Shown one piece after another: positions 1 through 7,843 of a stretch of 42,962 bases of DNA. The translations under genes and the position numbers were made by a program. The notes beneath the pieces are model-generated. The model searched no databases. It was not told the DNA's origin and saw only the letters and a program-made list of their open reading frames with translations. The stretch covers positions 1 through 42,962 of the forward strand of contig NZ_JWJE02000033.1 of NCBI RefSeq assembly GCF_000812025.2, written 5' to 3'. Position 1 is the stretch's first letter. The number at the start of each line of letters is the position of its first letter. Source of the DNA: Bacillus thermotolerans (GTDB lineage Bacteria; Bacillota; Bacilli; Bacillales; Domibacillaceae).

Positions 1-13
1 AACTCTCCAAAAA
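1..13 (-). rRNA. 16S rRNA, extreme 5' end (truncated by the window)
   Basis: Read on the minus strand the first bases are TTTTTGGAGAGTT, which matches the conserved 5' end of Bacillus 16S rRNA (ending GGAGAGTTTGATCC). Only about 13 nt lie inside the window; the rest runs off the left edge. The leader and promoters upstream (64-240) fit an rRNA operon. A window beginning inside a 16S gene suggests a contig that broke at the repeated rRNA operon. Confidence 0.85.
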
Positions 14-63
14 GATGTTTGATTGCTCATAAAATAAATAAATCAAGAATTAACTGGCATGTA

Positions 64-85
64 TTTTGTTCAGTTTTCAAAGATC
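64..85 (-). promoter_or_regulatory. rrn leader boxA-like antitermination segment
   Basis: The minus strand reads GATCTTTGAAAACTGAACAA, closely resembling the conserved CTTTGAAAACTGAACA segment found in Bacillus rrn leaders and spacers, about 50 nt ahead of the 16S 5' end. In this family the segment belongs to the Nus-factor antitermination and rRNA processing region. Identification rests on similarity and position. Confidence 0.7.
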
Positions 86-117
86 AATTTCTTTAGTGTC
101 GTTTTAGCGACTTTATT

Positions 118-146
118 ATTATATCAATTATCCCCTACGTTGTCAA
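118..146 (-). promoter_or_regulatory. rrn P2 promoter (consensus sigma-A)
   Basis: On the minus strand there is a perfect TTGACA (146-141), a 17-nt spacer and a perfect TATAAT (123-118), followed by the rrn leader. A run of A/T immediately upstream (about 150-170) could serve as an UP element. Transcription would run left into 16S rRNA. Confidence 0.9.
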
Positions 147-211
147 CAGTGTTTTAATTTTTTTATTCAAGCTGCACTTAGCTATTTAGCCTTGGTTAAC
201 AACGGAATATA

Positions 212-240
212 AATATACCACCTCTCTTTCGACTGCGCAA
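212..240 (-). promoter_or_regulatory. rrn P1 promoter (tandem, upstream)
   Basis: On the minus strand TTGCGC (240-235), a 17-nt spacer and TATATT (217-212) lie 94 bp upstream of the consensus P2 promoter. Tandem P1/P2 promoters are typical of Bacillus rRNA operons. The match is weaker than that of P2. Confidence 0.6.
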
Positions 241-310
241 GCTATTTTTTATTCCCGCCTCCATTAATAGAAATAATGACAGTTATTAAATAGCCTCGCT
301 AGTTCTTCTT

Positions 311-339
311 TTGCCGATTTTCTATATAATTTCTATATA
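311..339 (+). promoter_or_regulatory. Candidate sigma-A promoter for the 26-residue ORF
   Basis: TTGCCG (311-316), a 17-nt spacer and TATATA (334-339) lie on the plus strand. Transcription would run through the small ORF at 469-549 to the terminator at 580-617, giving an RNA of about 270 nt with a leader of roughly 120 nt. No further structure is obvious between 340 and 460. Confidence 0.4.
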
Positions 340-468
340 AATAGATAAAGCATGCCCTTATTTCTTAAAGATATACAAAAAGAGGTTTAGCAGCTTCAAA
401 ACAGGGAATAATAAGAAAACCACTTATTTCAAACAACCGGACAAAAAATTTACAAAGGGGGAGATAGA

Positions 469-549
469 ATGGCAATAAAATGGATACAAATGACGGGAGG
501 ATCTCTTCTTTCAGCAGCTATTATTGCGACAATGATTTTTGCAGGATAA
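469..549 (+). CDS. Small hydrophobic peptide (26 residues), unknown function
   Basis: A short ORF starts ATG at 469 behind a very good ribosome binding site (AAAGGGGGAG, about 453-463) and ends TAA at 547. The product is 26 residues: a short basic/aromatic N-terminus (MAIKWIQMTGG) and one hydrophobic stretch (LLSAAIIATMIFAG) long enough for a single membrane span or peripheral insertion. A candidate promoter lies upstream and an intrinsic terminator follows 30 bp after the stop, so it has the layout of a free-standing gene. I do not recognise the family. In B. subtilis the gene ahead of yugO encodes the membrane-associating protein Mistic, but this peptide is far shorter and shows no evident resemblance. 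Translation is inferred from the ribosome binding site only. Confidence 0.5.
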   Translation: MAIKWIQMTGGSLLSAAIIATMIFAG

Positions 550-579
550 CTTCTTCTAGTGAATTTATTGGCTAATTGC

Positions 580-617
580 ACAAAAAGCCTGCAGACTATC
601 GCCTGCAGGCTTTTTGT
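580..617. terminator. Bidirectional Rho-independent terminator
   Basis: A 15-bp perfect stem (580-594 pairing with 603-617; core AAAAAGCCTGCAG / CTGCAGGCTTTTT) has an 8-nt loop and T-runs on both strands. It can terminate the small plus-strand gene and, in the other direction, the tRNA-Ala transcript that ends at 620. Confidence 0.85.
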
Positions 618-619
618 TA

Positions 620-692
620 TGGAGCATAGCGGGCTCGAACCGCTGACCTCTACACTGCCAGTGTAGCGCTCTCCCAGCTGAGCTAATGCCCC
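620..692 (-). tRNA. tRNA-Ala (anticodon GGC)
   Basis: The minus strand folds as a full cloverleaf: acceptor GGGGCAT / ATGCTCC with discriminator A, D-arm AGCTCAGCTGGGAGAGC, anticodon arm CTACA-CTGGCAG-TGTAG with anticodon GGC, and T-arm with GGTTCGAGCC. It is 73 nt long. The CCA end is not encoded, since the bases after the discriminator are TAA. GGC reads the alanine codons GCC and GCU. The gene is flanked by its own promoter (712-739) and a terminator (580-617), so it is a single-gene unit. Confidence 0.95.
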
Positions 693-711
693 GTTAGAAT
701 TCCTAAACAAT

Positions 712-739
712 ATTATATTCTTTTCAAATGAAATTTCAA
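712..739 (-). promoter_or_regulatory. Sigma-A promoter of tRNA-Ala
   Basis: On the minus strand TTGAAA (739-734), a 16-nt spacer and TATAAT (717-712) lie about 20 bp upstream of the tRNA 5' end at 692. It sits back to back with yugO, whose start is at 789. Confidence 0.8.
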
Positions 740-788
740 TACTTTCGTTATAAAAAGTTAAAAACTTCTTCTAAGGAGAAAACATACC

Positions 789-1781
789 ATGTTCCAATAC
801 TTGTATCATAAGTTTGTGGAAGCTCCTATATTAATACGTATTTTCGGCATTGCTGTTTTCTTTATCACTTTTTTCGGCTTTGCTATCCACTTTATTGAGC
901 CCGAAACCTTCCCTACCATCTTTGAAGGCATTTGGTGGGCTGCGGTAACTGCTTCGACAGTCGGATTCGGTGATTACGCGCCGGTTACCACAGCAGGAAG
1001 AGTTCTGGGTATAGGACTTATCTTTATTGGTGCTGGTTTTCTATCCGCTTATTTCATTAACTTAGCTGCTGTTGCCGTTACTTCGCAAAATTCTCTTCGG
1101 GAGGGAAGAACAATGTATACAAATAAAAACCATTTAATCATCGTTGGCTGGAACGAACGGTCGAAAGAAATTATTGACCACCTAAAATCGCTATCTTTTC
1201 CACGCCACATTGTTCTTATCGATGATTCTTTGCAAACTAACCCTTACTCCGAGGACATTGTACATTTTATCCAAGGCAACCCTCATCATGACAGCACTTT
1301 AAAGAAAGCAAACCTGTCGTTTGCTTCCACAGCTCTCATTACAGCTGACCAAAACAAAAATGAAGCCTATGCAGATATGCACTCCATCTTAACGCTTGTT
1401 GCTATGAAAGGAAGCAACCCTGCTCTTCGATGCATCATTGAAATTCTAACCAATGAACAGGTCGTTAATGCAGAACGAGCAGGGGCTGATGAAGTGATTG
1501 AAACAAATAAGCATTCCAGCTCAGTTATGCTTAACAGCATTCATGAAGCGGGCACTTCGTCCTCTCTCCAGGAGTTGTTGGATCCACTGAACGGCGGCTA
1601 CTTAAAACTGGTTGATCCTCAAGAAGAATGGAAAGGGCTGCCTTTTGGGGAATTGGCCATTTCTCTTTTGCAGGAACGCGTGTTGCTAATCGGCATTCAA
1701 AGAGGAAAAGAAACGATAATCAACCCTCCACTCTCTTGCAAGATAGAAGCAGCTGATGAACTGCTGGTCATTAAGCATTAA
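789..1781 (+). CDS. yugO: Potassium channel with RCK domain (YugO-like)
   Basis: Membrane K+ channel of the two-helix (MthK-like) type, 330 residues. The N-terminus has TM1 (about 17-37), a pore loop with the selectivity filter TVGFGD (57-62) and TM2 (about 72-98). A cytoplasmic RCK domain follows: a Rossmann-type TrkA-N part beginning HLIIVGWN (115-122) and a C-terminal regulatory part. The filter reads GFG rather than the commonest GYG, a permitted variant. In B. subtilis YugO carries the K+ efflux used for electrical signalling in biofilms; that role is by homology. Start ATG 789 has an AAGGAGA site 10 bp upstream. The 3' end overlaps the convergent yugN by 11 bp. No mistic (mstX) gene precedes it here. 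Confidence 0.9.
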   Translation: MFQYLYHKFVEAPILIRIFGIAVFFITFFGFAIHFIEPETFPTIFEGIWWAAVTASTVGFGDYAPVTTAGRVLGIGLIFIGAGFLSAYFINLAAVAVTSQNSLREGRTMYTNKNHLIIVGWNERSKEIIDHLKSLSFPRHIVLIDDSLQTNPYSEDIVHFIQGNPHHDSTLKKANLSFASTALITADQNKNEAYADMHSILTLVAMKGSNPALRCIIEILTNEQVVNAERAGADEVIETNKHSSSVMLNSIHEAGTSSSLQELLDPLNGGYLKLVDPQEEWKGLPFGELAISLLQERVLLIGIQRGKETIINPPLSCKIEAADELLVIKH

Positions 1782-2175
1782 TCACGTTCTCCGCTTCTTC
1801 AAGCAGGCGCTTGGCCGTGATCACATATCGGTCCGGCACTTGTCCATCAGGATCCTCTGGTGCAGCAAATTGATTGAGTGATCCGCCAATGTTGCCCGGT
1901 GAGGCGAATTCATCAATCCCTCTTTGATAGATATGGGCAAGTACAAACGGAGAACCCAGCTGCACAACAACACCTGGAGAATCAAGCTGTCCTTCAACCG
2001 CCCTAAAAGGCAGCCGTAGAAATTGATAGCCCTCTTCACTGCTCATTTTATAATCAAAAAAGCCATGATCGTATTCCCAGCCGCCGCCAATGGCATAACC
2101 GAGCGGCTTTAACTTTCGTTCCAGTTCATGCAAAGGAAAAGCTTTTCCTTCAAGTGTGGAAGTCAATTCAATCAT
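1771..2175 (-). CDS. yugN: YugN-like family protein, function unknown
   Basis: 134 residues, the size of B. subtilis YugN, and in the same position next to yugO. It is a soluble protein without signal peptide or membrane segment, starting MIELTSTLEGKAFPLHELER and ending with a charged helix (KRLLEEAENVI). AGAGGAGA precedes the ATG at 2175. It lies 84 bp downstream of the alcohol dehydrogenase gene on the same strand with no convincing terminator between, so the two may be cotranscribed. No catalytic motif is visible and no function is assigned. Confidence 0.8.
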   Translation of the reverse strand: MIELTSTLEGKAFPLHELERKLKPLGYAIGGGWEYDHGFFDYKMSSEEGYQFLRLPFRAVEGQLDSPGVVVQLGSPFVLAHIYQRGIDEFASPGNIGGSLNQFAAPEDPDGQVPDRYVITAKRLLEEAENVINA

Positions 2176-2259
2176 CTTTGCATCTCCTCTCTTTTTCCTT
2201 TAGTATCCCCACCCCTCCAAAAAAATTTCTCTTAAATGCAGGGTTTTTCAGGCCGTTCT

Positions 2260-3423
2260 TTAAAGAGCCGCCTGCAATATACTTAATACCCTGTCCCTAT
2301 TCATCGGGTAAAAGCGTCCAAATTCTCCCCTGCGCATTACTTGATCTGCCACTTCCTCAAAACAGCTATTGTCAATCCCATAATCCGCAAGTCTCGACGG
2401 AGCACCAAGCTCACTCCAAAATTCCTTCAGCCTATCGATCCCTTCTTGACCGATTTGCAGGTCCGATTTTCCGCTCTCCTCTACTTTAAACACCTCAACC
2501 GCAAATCGCTTAAAACGATCAGGATGTGACGCTAACGCGCGTTCCATCCAATGAGGAAACAGGATAGATAAACCTCCTGCGTGAGGAATATCATAAATAC
2601 CTGACAGGGCATGCTCAATTACATGAGACGTCCAATCTCCTCGATATCCTAAGTCGAGCGTCCCATTTAAAGCAGAAGTGCTCGCATACATCAACTTGGC
2701 CCGATAGTTATAATTCTCTGGTTCCCTTAAAAGCAAAGGCGCAATTTGAATAAGCTCCCTAAGAAGCACCTCACTAAATCCATCCTGCAGCTCTGTGTTT
2801 TCAGATGTACGGAAATATTTTTCCATAATGTGACACATCGTGTCTACGACACCGAACACTGTTTGCTCTCGAGGCACAGACACTGTATAAGCTGGATCAC
2901 ATATCGCAAATTTAGGGAAGATATGCGGGCTGTGCCAATCAATTTTCTCTTTCGTTTCTTCATTATTAATGACAAGACCGTTATTCATTTCAGAACCAGT
3001 AGCTGCCAGGGTTAGGACTACCCCTATCGGAAGTGCCTCTTTCACTTTTCCAGCCTGTGCAATCAGCTCCCACACGTCCCCTTCATACAGGGCTCCTGCA
3101 GCAATAGCTTTTGCCGTATCAATGACACTTCCTCCGCCTGCAGCTAAGATCAAGTCGATCTTTTCTCTTCTGCATAACTCTATTCCCTTCCGCACCGTCA
3201 AAAGTCGCGGGTTCGGCTCCACTCCCGGCAGTTCGGTCACTTTCTTCTCTAGGCGCTGCAACACCTCAATTACATCATTATATACCCCATTATTCTTTAT
3301 ACTGCCGCCTCCATACACAAGAAGTACATTCTTGCCTAAAGAAGCCGCTTCCGCCTCCATTCGCTTAATGGAACCTTCTCCGAAAATCCATTTGACCGGA
3401 TTATAACGAATAAATCGATGCAT
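2260..3423 (-). CDS. yugJ: Iron-containing (YqhD/BDH-type) NADPH-dependent alcohol dehydrogenase
   Basis: 387 residues; group III metal-dependent alcohol dehydrogenase reducing aldehydes to alcohols. The NADPH-binding loop GGGS is at 38-41 and the second nucleotide motif GGGSVID at 96-102. Metal ligands are visible as Asp194, His198, His267 and His281, the same numbers as in E. coli YqhD, so the enzyme should be active. B. subtilis has two neighbouring paralogues here (YugJ, YugK, described as butanol dehydrogenases); only one is present and I cannot say which is the orthologue. Start ATG 3423 has GGAGGAGA upstream. Soluble, cytoplasmic. Confidence 0.88.
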   Translation of the reverse strand: MHRFIRYNPVKWIFGEGSIKRMEAEAASLGKNVLLVYGGGSIKNNGVYNDVIEVLQRLEKKVTELPGVEPNPRLLTVRKGIELCRREKIDLILAAGGGSVIDTAKAIAAGALYEGDVWELIAQAGKVKEALPIGVVLTLAATGSEMNNGLVINNEETKEKIDWHSPHIFPKFAICDPAYTVSVPREQTVFGVVDTMCHIMEKYFRTSENTELQDGFSEVLLRELIQIAPLLLREPENYNYRAKLMYASTSALNGTLDLGYRGDWTSHVIEHALSGIYDIPHAGGLSILFPHWMERALASHPDRFKRFAVEVFKVEESGKSDLQIGQEGIDRLKEFWSELGAPSRLADYGIDNSCFEEVADQVMRRGEFGRFYPMNRDRVLSILQAAL

Positions 3424-3503
3424 GTTCTATCTCCTCCTTATTACTCCCTTTCTATTATCCACATTAAAAATTACTTTTTCAAAATTTTTGATAAACAGCA
3501 ATA

Positions 3504-3528
3504 AGACCAGTGACTAAATCACTGGTCT
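3504..3528. terminator. Hairpin, probable terminator after glutamate dehydrogenase
   Basis: A 10-bp perfect stem AGACCAGTGA / TCACTGGTCT with a 5-nt loop lies 42 bp downstream of the glutamate dehydrogenase stop. The following minus-strand bases (TATTGCTGTTTATC) are only moderately T-rich, so termination may be weak. Confidence 0.6.
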
Positions 3529-3569
3529 CATGATAAGGGAGGCTATTCATTCATTTAGCTGTTATCTAA

Positions 3570-4814
3570 TTATACCCATCCTCTGAATTTAGAAGCTTCG
3601 GCAGTTCTGCGGACGCCGACCATGTAAGCAGCCAAACGCATATTAATTCCACGTGTTTGAGCTGTTTCATACACATTGTTAAAGGCTTCTGTTAACGTTC
3701 TGTAAAGCTTCTCATGTACTTCTTCCTCTGTCCAGTAGTAACCTTGGTTATTCTGTACCCATTCAAAGTAAGAAACCGTTACACCGCCTGAGCTTGCCAG
3801 CACATCAGGAACAAGAAGAATGCCACGGTCAGTTAAAATTTTAGTTGCTTCTAGGGTTGTTGGCCCATTCGCTGCTTCTACTACGATGGAAGCTTTAATA
3901 TTGTGAGCATTTTCTTCTGTAATTTGGTTAGAGATGGCTGCTGGCACTAGGATGTCGCAATCAAGCTCTAACAATTCCTGGTTTGAAATTGTATCTTCGA
4001 ATAGAGTCGTGATTGTTCCAAAACTATCCCGACGGTCAAGCAAGTAGTCAATATCTAAACCGTTCGGATCATGTAAAGCACCGTAAGCATCAGAAATTCC
4101 AATAACTTTCGCCCCTGCGTCATGCATGAATTTAGCTAAGAAGCTTCCAGCATTCCCGAACCCTTGAATAACGACACGTGCACCTTCAACATCAATGCCG
4201 CGTTTCTTGGCAGCCTCTTTGATACAGATCGTTACACCTTCAGCGGTAGCTTTGTCTCGTCCATGGGATCCGCCAAGCACGAGCGGCTTGCCTGTAATAA
4301 AGCCTGGAGAGTCGAATTCACGGATTCGGCTGTACTCATCCATCATCCAAGCCATAATTTGTGAGTTTGTGTATACATCCGGAGCCGGGATGTCTTTTGT
4401 TGGACCTACCATCTGGCTGATCGCACGAACATAGCCGCGGCTTACACGTTCTAGTTCTCCCATAGACATTTGACGCGGGTCACATACGACTCCACCTTTT
4501 CCTCCGCCGTATGGCAAGTTAACAATTCCAGCTTTAAGCGTCATCCACATGGATAATGCTTTTACTTCTTCTTCATTTACGTCCGGATGAAAACGCACGC
4601 CGCCTTTAGAAGGGCCCGCTGCATCATTATGCTGTGCTCTGTAACCAGTGAAAACCTTTACAGAACCATCATCCATACGTACAGGGATGCGCACAGTCAG
4701 CATACGAAGCGGCTCTTTTAGAAGATCATACATTTCCTCTGTGTAGCCCAATTTTGTCAAAGCTTCTTTAATAACATCCTGAGTTGATGTGAATAAATTT
4801 AGATTTTCCGACAT
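3570..4814 (-). CDS. rocG: NAD-type glutamate dehydrogenase (RocG/GudB family)
   Basis: 414 residues; oxidative deamination of glutamate to 2-oxoglutarate and ammonia. The dimerisation/substrate half contains PSKGGVRFHP (68-77), Lys94 and the catalytic-lysine loop PYGGGKGGV (101-109, Lys106), followed by GPTKDIPAPD. The second half has the Rossmann motif VVIQGFGNAG. It is slightly shorter at the N-terminus than B. subtilis RocG/GudB. It is the last gene of a rocA-rocD-gdh unit (31-bp gap to rocD), which argues for the catabolic RocG role; in B. subtilis rocG stands alone. No gudB-like in-frame duplication is seen near the active site. Confidence 0.9.
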   Translation of the reverse strand: MSENLNLFTSTQDVIKEALTKLGYTEEMYDLLKEPLRMLTVRIPVRMDDGSVKVFTGYRAQHNDAAGPSKGGVRFHPDVNEEEVKALSMWMTLKAGIVNLPYGGGKGGVVCDPRQMSMGELERVSRGYVRAISQMVGPTKDIPAPDVYTNSQIMAWMMDEYSRIREFDSPGFITGKPLVLGGSHGRDKATAEGVTICIKEAAKKRGIDVEGARVVIQGFGNAGSFLAKFMHDAGAKVIGISDAYGALHDPNGLDIDYLLDRRDSFGTITTLFEDTISNQELLELDCDILVPAAISNQITEENAHNIKASIVVEAANGPTTLEATKILTDRGILLVPDVLASSGGVTVSYFEWVQNNQGYYWTEEEVHEKLYRTLTEAFNNVYETAQTRGINMRLAAYMVGVRRTAEASKFRGWV

Positions 4815-4845
4815 TTTGAATCTCGCCTCTTTTATTATTTAATCA

Positions 4846-6051
4846 TTAGTTCGCGCTAAGCACTTGTTGAATTCGCTCAATTGCCCAATCTAATTCCTCT
4901 TTTGAAATAACTAGCGGAGGAGCGAAACGGATCACTGTTTCATGTGTTTCCTTACAAAGAAGTCCTTTATCTTTTAATTCTTCACAGTATTTACGCGCCG
5001 GCTCAGTTAATTCTACCCCAATGAATAAACCTCTGCCGCGGATTTCCTTGATAATAGGATTGTTAATTTCTTTCAGTTTGCCCATGAAGTATTCGCCTAA
5101 TTCAAGAGAACGGTCAGCTAGCTTTTCTTCTTCAAGAACATCTAAAGCTGCAAGGGAAACGGCACAAGCCATTGGGTTTCCTCCAAAAGTGGAACCGTGG
5201 GAGCCTGGGTTAAATACACCAAGGATTTCTTCATTTGCTACAACACAAGAGATCGGGAATACTCCACCTCCAAGTGCTTTTCCTAGGATATACATATCCG
5301 GCTCGAAACCTTCCCATTCACATGCAAACATTTTACCTGAACGCCCAAGACCCGCTTGAATTTCATCAGCAATGAACATGACATTGTGTTCTTTACAATA
5401 TTCGTAAGCCGCTTTCATAAAGCCTGCTGGCGGAATATTGATGCCTGCCTCCCCTTGAATAGGCTCAATGATGAAAGCAGCAGTATTAGGGGTGATGGCT
5501 TCTTTAAGCGCATCCAAATCACCATAAGGTACTAGTTTAATACCTGGAAGCATTGGACCGAAACCGCGCTTATACTCTTCATCGGATGACATGGATACAG
5601 CTCCCATTGTACGCCCATGGAAGTTACCTACGCAAGCAATAATTTCTGCTTTTCCATCTTCAATGCCTTTTACATCATAGCCCCAGCGGCGGGCTGCTTT
5701 GATCGCTGTTTCTACAGCTTCTGCTCCCGTGTTCATCGGAAGAGCCATTTCCTTGTTTGTTAATTGACAAACTCTTTCATACCAAGGTCCAAGCTGGTCA
5801 TTGTGGAAAGCACGCGATGTTAATGTTACACGATCCGCTTGATCTTTCAAAGCTTGAATGATTTTCGGGTGACGATGCCCTTGGTTCACTGCTGAATAAG
5901 CGCTAAGCATATCCATATACTTATTTCCCTCTGGGTCTTTTACCCAAACGCCTTCCGCCTCAGAAACAACGATTGGCAATGGTAGATAGTTTTTTGCCCC
6001 GAACTTTTCCGTTTGTTCAATAACCTTCTGTGATTGATTGTTATTCGCCAT
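4846..6051 (-). CDS. rocD: Ornithine--oxo-acid aminotransferase
   Basis: 401 residues, the normal length for bacterial ornithine aminotransferase (class III PLP fold). It transfers the delta-amino group of ornithine to 2-oxoglutarate, giving glutamate semialdehyde/P5C. Visible: [12 protein letters not shown] (107-118, phosphate cup), GNFHGRT (142-148), IADEIQ (228-232, the PLP-binding Asp) and the PLP lysine Lys258 in [10 protein letters not shown]. It is the middle gene of the roc unit, 84 bp after rocA with a GC-rich hairpin in the gap. The ATG at 6051 follows GGGGGGAACCTA. No arginase (rocF) is in the window, so ornithine must come from elsewhere or by uptake. Confidence 0.93.
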   Translation of the reverse strand: MANNNQSQKVIEQTEKFGAKNYLPLPIVVSEAEGVWVKDPEGNKYMDMLSAYSAVNQGHRHPKIIQALKDQADRVTLTSRAFHNDQLGPWYERVCQLTNKEMALPMNTGAEAVETAIKAARRWGYDVKGIEDGKAEIIACVGNFHGRTMGAVSMSSDEEYKRGFGPMLPGIKLVPYGDLDALKEAITPNTAAFIIEPIQGEAGINIPPAGFMKAAYEYCKEHNVMFIADEIQAGLGRSGKMFACEWEGFEPDMYILGKALGGGVFPISCVVANEEILGVFNPGSHGSTFGGNPMACAVSLAALDVLEEEKLADRSLELGEYFMGKLKEINNPIIKEIRGRGLFIGVELTEPARKYCEELKDKGLLCKETHETVIRFAPPLVISKEELDWAIERIQQVLSAN

Positions 6052-6088
6052 TAGGTTCCCCCCAAAATTAAATAATTTCTCATTGTAA

Positions 6089-6109
6089 GAGCCTCCAAGA
6101 TGGAGGCTC
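6089..6109 (-). other. Intercistronic hairpin between rocA and rocD
   Basis: An 8-bp perfect stem GAGCCTCC / GGAGGCTC with a 5-nt loop lies in the 84-bp rocA-rocD gap. No T-run follows on the minus strand, so it is more likely an mRNA stabilising/processing element or a leaky attenuator than a full terminator. Confidence 0.5.
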
Positions 6110-6135
6110 CTCCTATTACGAATCTGTCTCGCCTA

Positions 6136-7680
6136 TTAAAAAGCTTCAGAAGTTGTTTTAGCCTGCATGTGAAGCTGCAAGTAGTCTGGTCCCCCGGCTT
6201 TTGAATCCGTCCCCGACATGTTGAATCCGCCAAATGGCTGGTAGCCAACGATCGCGCCTGTACAGCCGCGGTTGAAATAAAGGTTACCTACGTGGAATTC
6301 TTCACGAGCTTTTTCCATGTTCATACGGTTCTTCGTAATCACAGCTCCTGTTAAACCATATTCTGTGTTGTTTGCAATTTCTATTGCATGATCAAAGTCT
6401 TTGGCTTTTGCGAACGCAACGACTGGACCAAAAATTTCTTCCTGCATCAAGCGCGCTTGCGGGTCTACATCTGCTACGATTGTAGGCTGGATGAAGTATC
6501 CTTTGCTGCTATCGCCTGTTCCACCCGCTACGATGCGGCCTTCTTCCTTACCGATTTCAACATAGCTCATGATTTTATCAAACGCCGCTTGGTCAATAAC
6601 CGGTCCCATGTAGTTGTTTAAGTTTGCAGGATCGCCCACTGTTAATTCTTTTGTTAATTCAATGGCACGATTCAGCACTTCATCGTATACATCTTCTACG
6701 ATAACTGCGCGGGAGCCTGCAGAACATTTTTGTCCAGAGAAACCGAATGCAGATTTCACGATAGATTGAGCTGCTAGTTCAAGGTCCGCTTCCTTATCCA
6801 CAACGACTGTGTCTTTACCGCCCATTTCAGCGATCACACGCTTTAACCAAACTTGACCCTCATTTACTTTGGCCGCACGTTCGAAAATGCGCAGGCCTAC
6901 ATCGCGAGAGCCAGTGAATGTAATGAAACGCGTTTTCGAATGATCCACAAGGTAGTCGCCCACTTCTGAACCGCTTCCCGGAACGTAGTTTAACACGCCT
7001 TTAGGAAGACCTGCCTCCTCAAGAACTTCTGCAAATTTCGCAGCTACAACCGGTGTAGTAGAAGCTGGCTTTAATAGAACCGCGTTACCTGTAACGATAG
7101 AAGCGACTGTTGTACCAGCCATGATAGCGAAGGCGAAGTTCCAAGGAGAGATAACAATACCTACACCAAGCGGAATGTAGTTATAACGGTTATCCTCGCC
7201 TGGGCGGCTTTCTACTGGCACGCCATCTTTAATGCGAAGCATTTGACGTCCGTAGAATTCCATGAAATCGATTGCTTCTGCTGTATCCGCATCTGCTTCA
7301 TTCCATGGTTTACCCGCTTCTTTTACTAATAACGCAGAGAATTCGTGTTTACGGCGACGTACGATCGCAGCTGCTTTGAAAAGAACGTCTGCCCGAATAA
7401 CTGGATCTACTTTTTTCCAGGACTCGAAAGCAGTAAGTGCTTCCTGCATGGCTTTCTCGGCAAGCTCTTGATTTGCTTTTGATACACGCCCAATGACTTC
7501 TTCTTTATTTGCTGGATTGTAAGAAACGATTTTATCCTCAGTGGTAACTCTTTCTCCACCAATGATTAAAGGGTAGTCCTGCCCAAGATAACCTTCAACA
7601 AGCTGAAGTGCTTCCTCAAAGGCTTTTCTATTTTCTTCTTTCGAAAAGTCTGTAAATGGTTCGTGTTTATAAGGGATCAA
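6136..7680 (-). CDS. rocA: L-glutamate gamma-semialdehyde (1-pyrroline-5-carboxylate) dehydrogenase
   Basis: NAD-dependent aldehyde dehydrogenase oxidising P5C/glutamate semialdehyde to glutamate. Active-site Asn is in PWNF, the general-base Glu in AEMGGKD (about residue 285) and the catalytic Cys in GQKCSAGSR (about 319). I place the start at a TTG (7680) because GGAGG sits 7 nt upstream and the resulting protein is 514 residues beginning [18 protein letters not shown], matching B. subtilis RocA in length and beginning; the reading frame is open 66 bp further upstream but without a ribosome binding site. First gene of rocA-rocD-rocG and divergent from rocR; the intergenic region carries three dyad elements. 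Confidence 0.93.
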   Translation of the reverse strand: MIPYKHEPFTDFSKEENRKAFEEALQLVEGYLGQDYPLIIGGERVTTEDKIVSYNPANKEEVIGRVSKANQELAEKAMQEALTAFESWKKVDPVIRADVLFKAAAIVRRRKHEFSALLVKEAGKPWNEADADTAEAIDFMEFYGRQMLRIKDGVPVESRPGEDNRYNYIPLGVGIVISPWNFAFAIMAGTTVASIVTGNAVLLKPASTTPVVAAKFAEVLEEAGLPKGVLNYVPGSGSEVGDYLVDHSKTRFITFTGSRDVGLRIFERAAKVNEGQVWLKRVIAEMGGKDTVVVDKEADLELAAQSIVKSAFGFSGQKCSAGSRAVIVEDVYDEVLNRAIELTKELTVGDPANLNNYMGPVIDQAAFDKIMSYVEIGKEEGRIVAGGTGDSSKGYFIQPTIVADVDPQARLMQEEIFGPVVAFAKAKDFDHAIEIANNTEYGLTGAVITKNRMNMEKAREEFHVGNLYFNRGCTGAIVGYQPFGGFNMSGTDSKAGGPDYLQLHMQAKTTSEAF

Positions 7681-7696
7681 AATCGTTCCTCCTTCA

Positions 7697-7716
7697 TCAT
7701 TGTGAATTCTTAATGA
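7697..7716. promoter_or_regulatory. Imperfect 20-bp dyad in the rocA leader
   Basis: TCATT and AATGA flank a central GAATTC; 16 of 20 positions are dyad-symmetric. It lies just upstream of the rocA ribosome binding site (7688-7692), so it could be an operator or an mRNA hairpin near the site. Function is inferred from position only. Confidence 0.35.
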
Positions 7717-7722
7717 TAAACC

Positions 7723-7751
7723 AATTAGCGCAATGATTTTTTGCACTAATT
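7723..7751. promoter_or_regulatory. Inverted repeat (11-bp arms) overlapping the rocA start-site region
   Basis: Arms AATTAGCGCAA (7723-7733) and TTGCACTAATT (7741-7751) match at 10 of 11 positions with a 7-bp spacer. It overlaps the -10 box of the candidate rocA promoter and extends past the likely start site, a position typical of a repressor operator. The protein that would bind is unknown; RocR is the obvious neighbour. Confidence 0.5.
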
Positions 7752-7777
7752 AAATACCTCACATTTATATAATGCAA
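7749..7777 (-). promoter_or_regulatory. Candidate sigma-A promoter of the rocADG unit
   Basis: On the minus strand TTGCAT (7777-7772), a 17-nt spacer and TTTAAT (7754-7749). I searched the rocA upstream region for a sigma-54 -24/-12 element (GG and GC dinucleotides 10 nt apart) and found none with correct spacing; the nearest is TAGCAA...TTTGCA, two bases too wide. The sigma-A reading is therefore favoured, unlike the SigL-dependent roc promoters of B. subtilis. Confidence 0.4.
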
Positions 7778-7784
7778 AATTTTG
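7775..7784. promoter_or_regulatory. Perfect 10-bp palindrome between rocA and rocR
   Basis: CAAAATTTTG is a perfect palindrome overlapping the candidate rocA -35 and lying about 60 bp upstream of rocR. It could be a half-site for an activator acting on both divergent genes. AT-rich palindromes of this size also occur by chance. Confidence 0.3.
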
Positions 7785-7843
7785 TTGCTATTTTCAAGTG
7801 TTTTTTTTTAAAATATAATTAATAGTTGCAAAAGGAGGATTCT

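Noticed and set aside
2154-3406. Plus-strand ORFs (up to 145 codons) opposite the alcohol dehydrogenase gene
   Set aside because: They are antisense shadows of a gene with full catalytic motifs and have no ribosome binding sites.
7678-7746. Longer rocA form starting at 7746
   Set aside because: The extra 22 residues overlap the promoter/dyad region, have no ribosome binding site and are not part of the family; TTG 7680 has GGAGG at ideal spacing.
7750-7800. Sigma-54 promoter TAGCAA...TTTTGCAT upstream of rocA
   Set aside because: The GC of the -12 is 12 nt instead of 10 nt from the -24 dinucleotide and the -24 is AG rather than GG, so spacing and sequence are both off.
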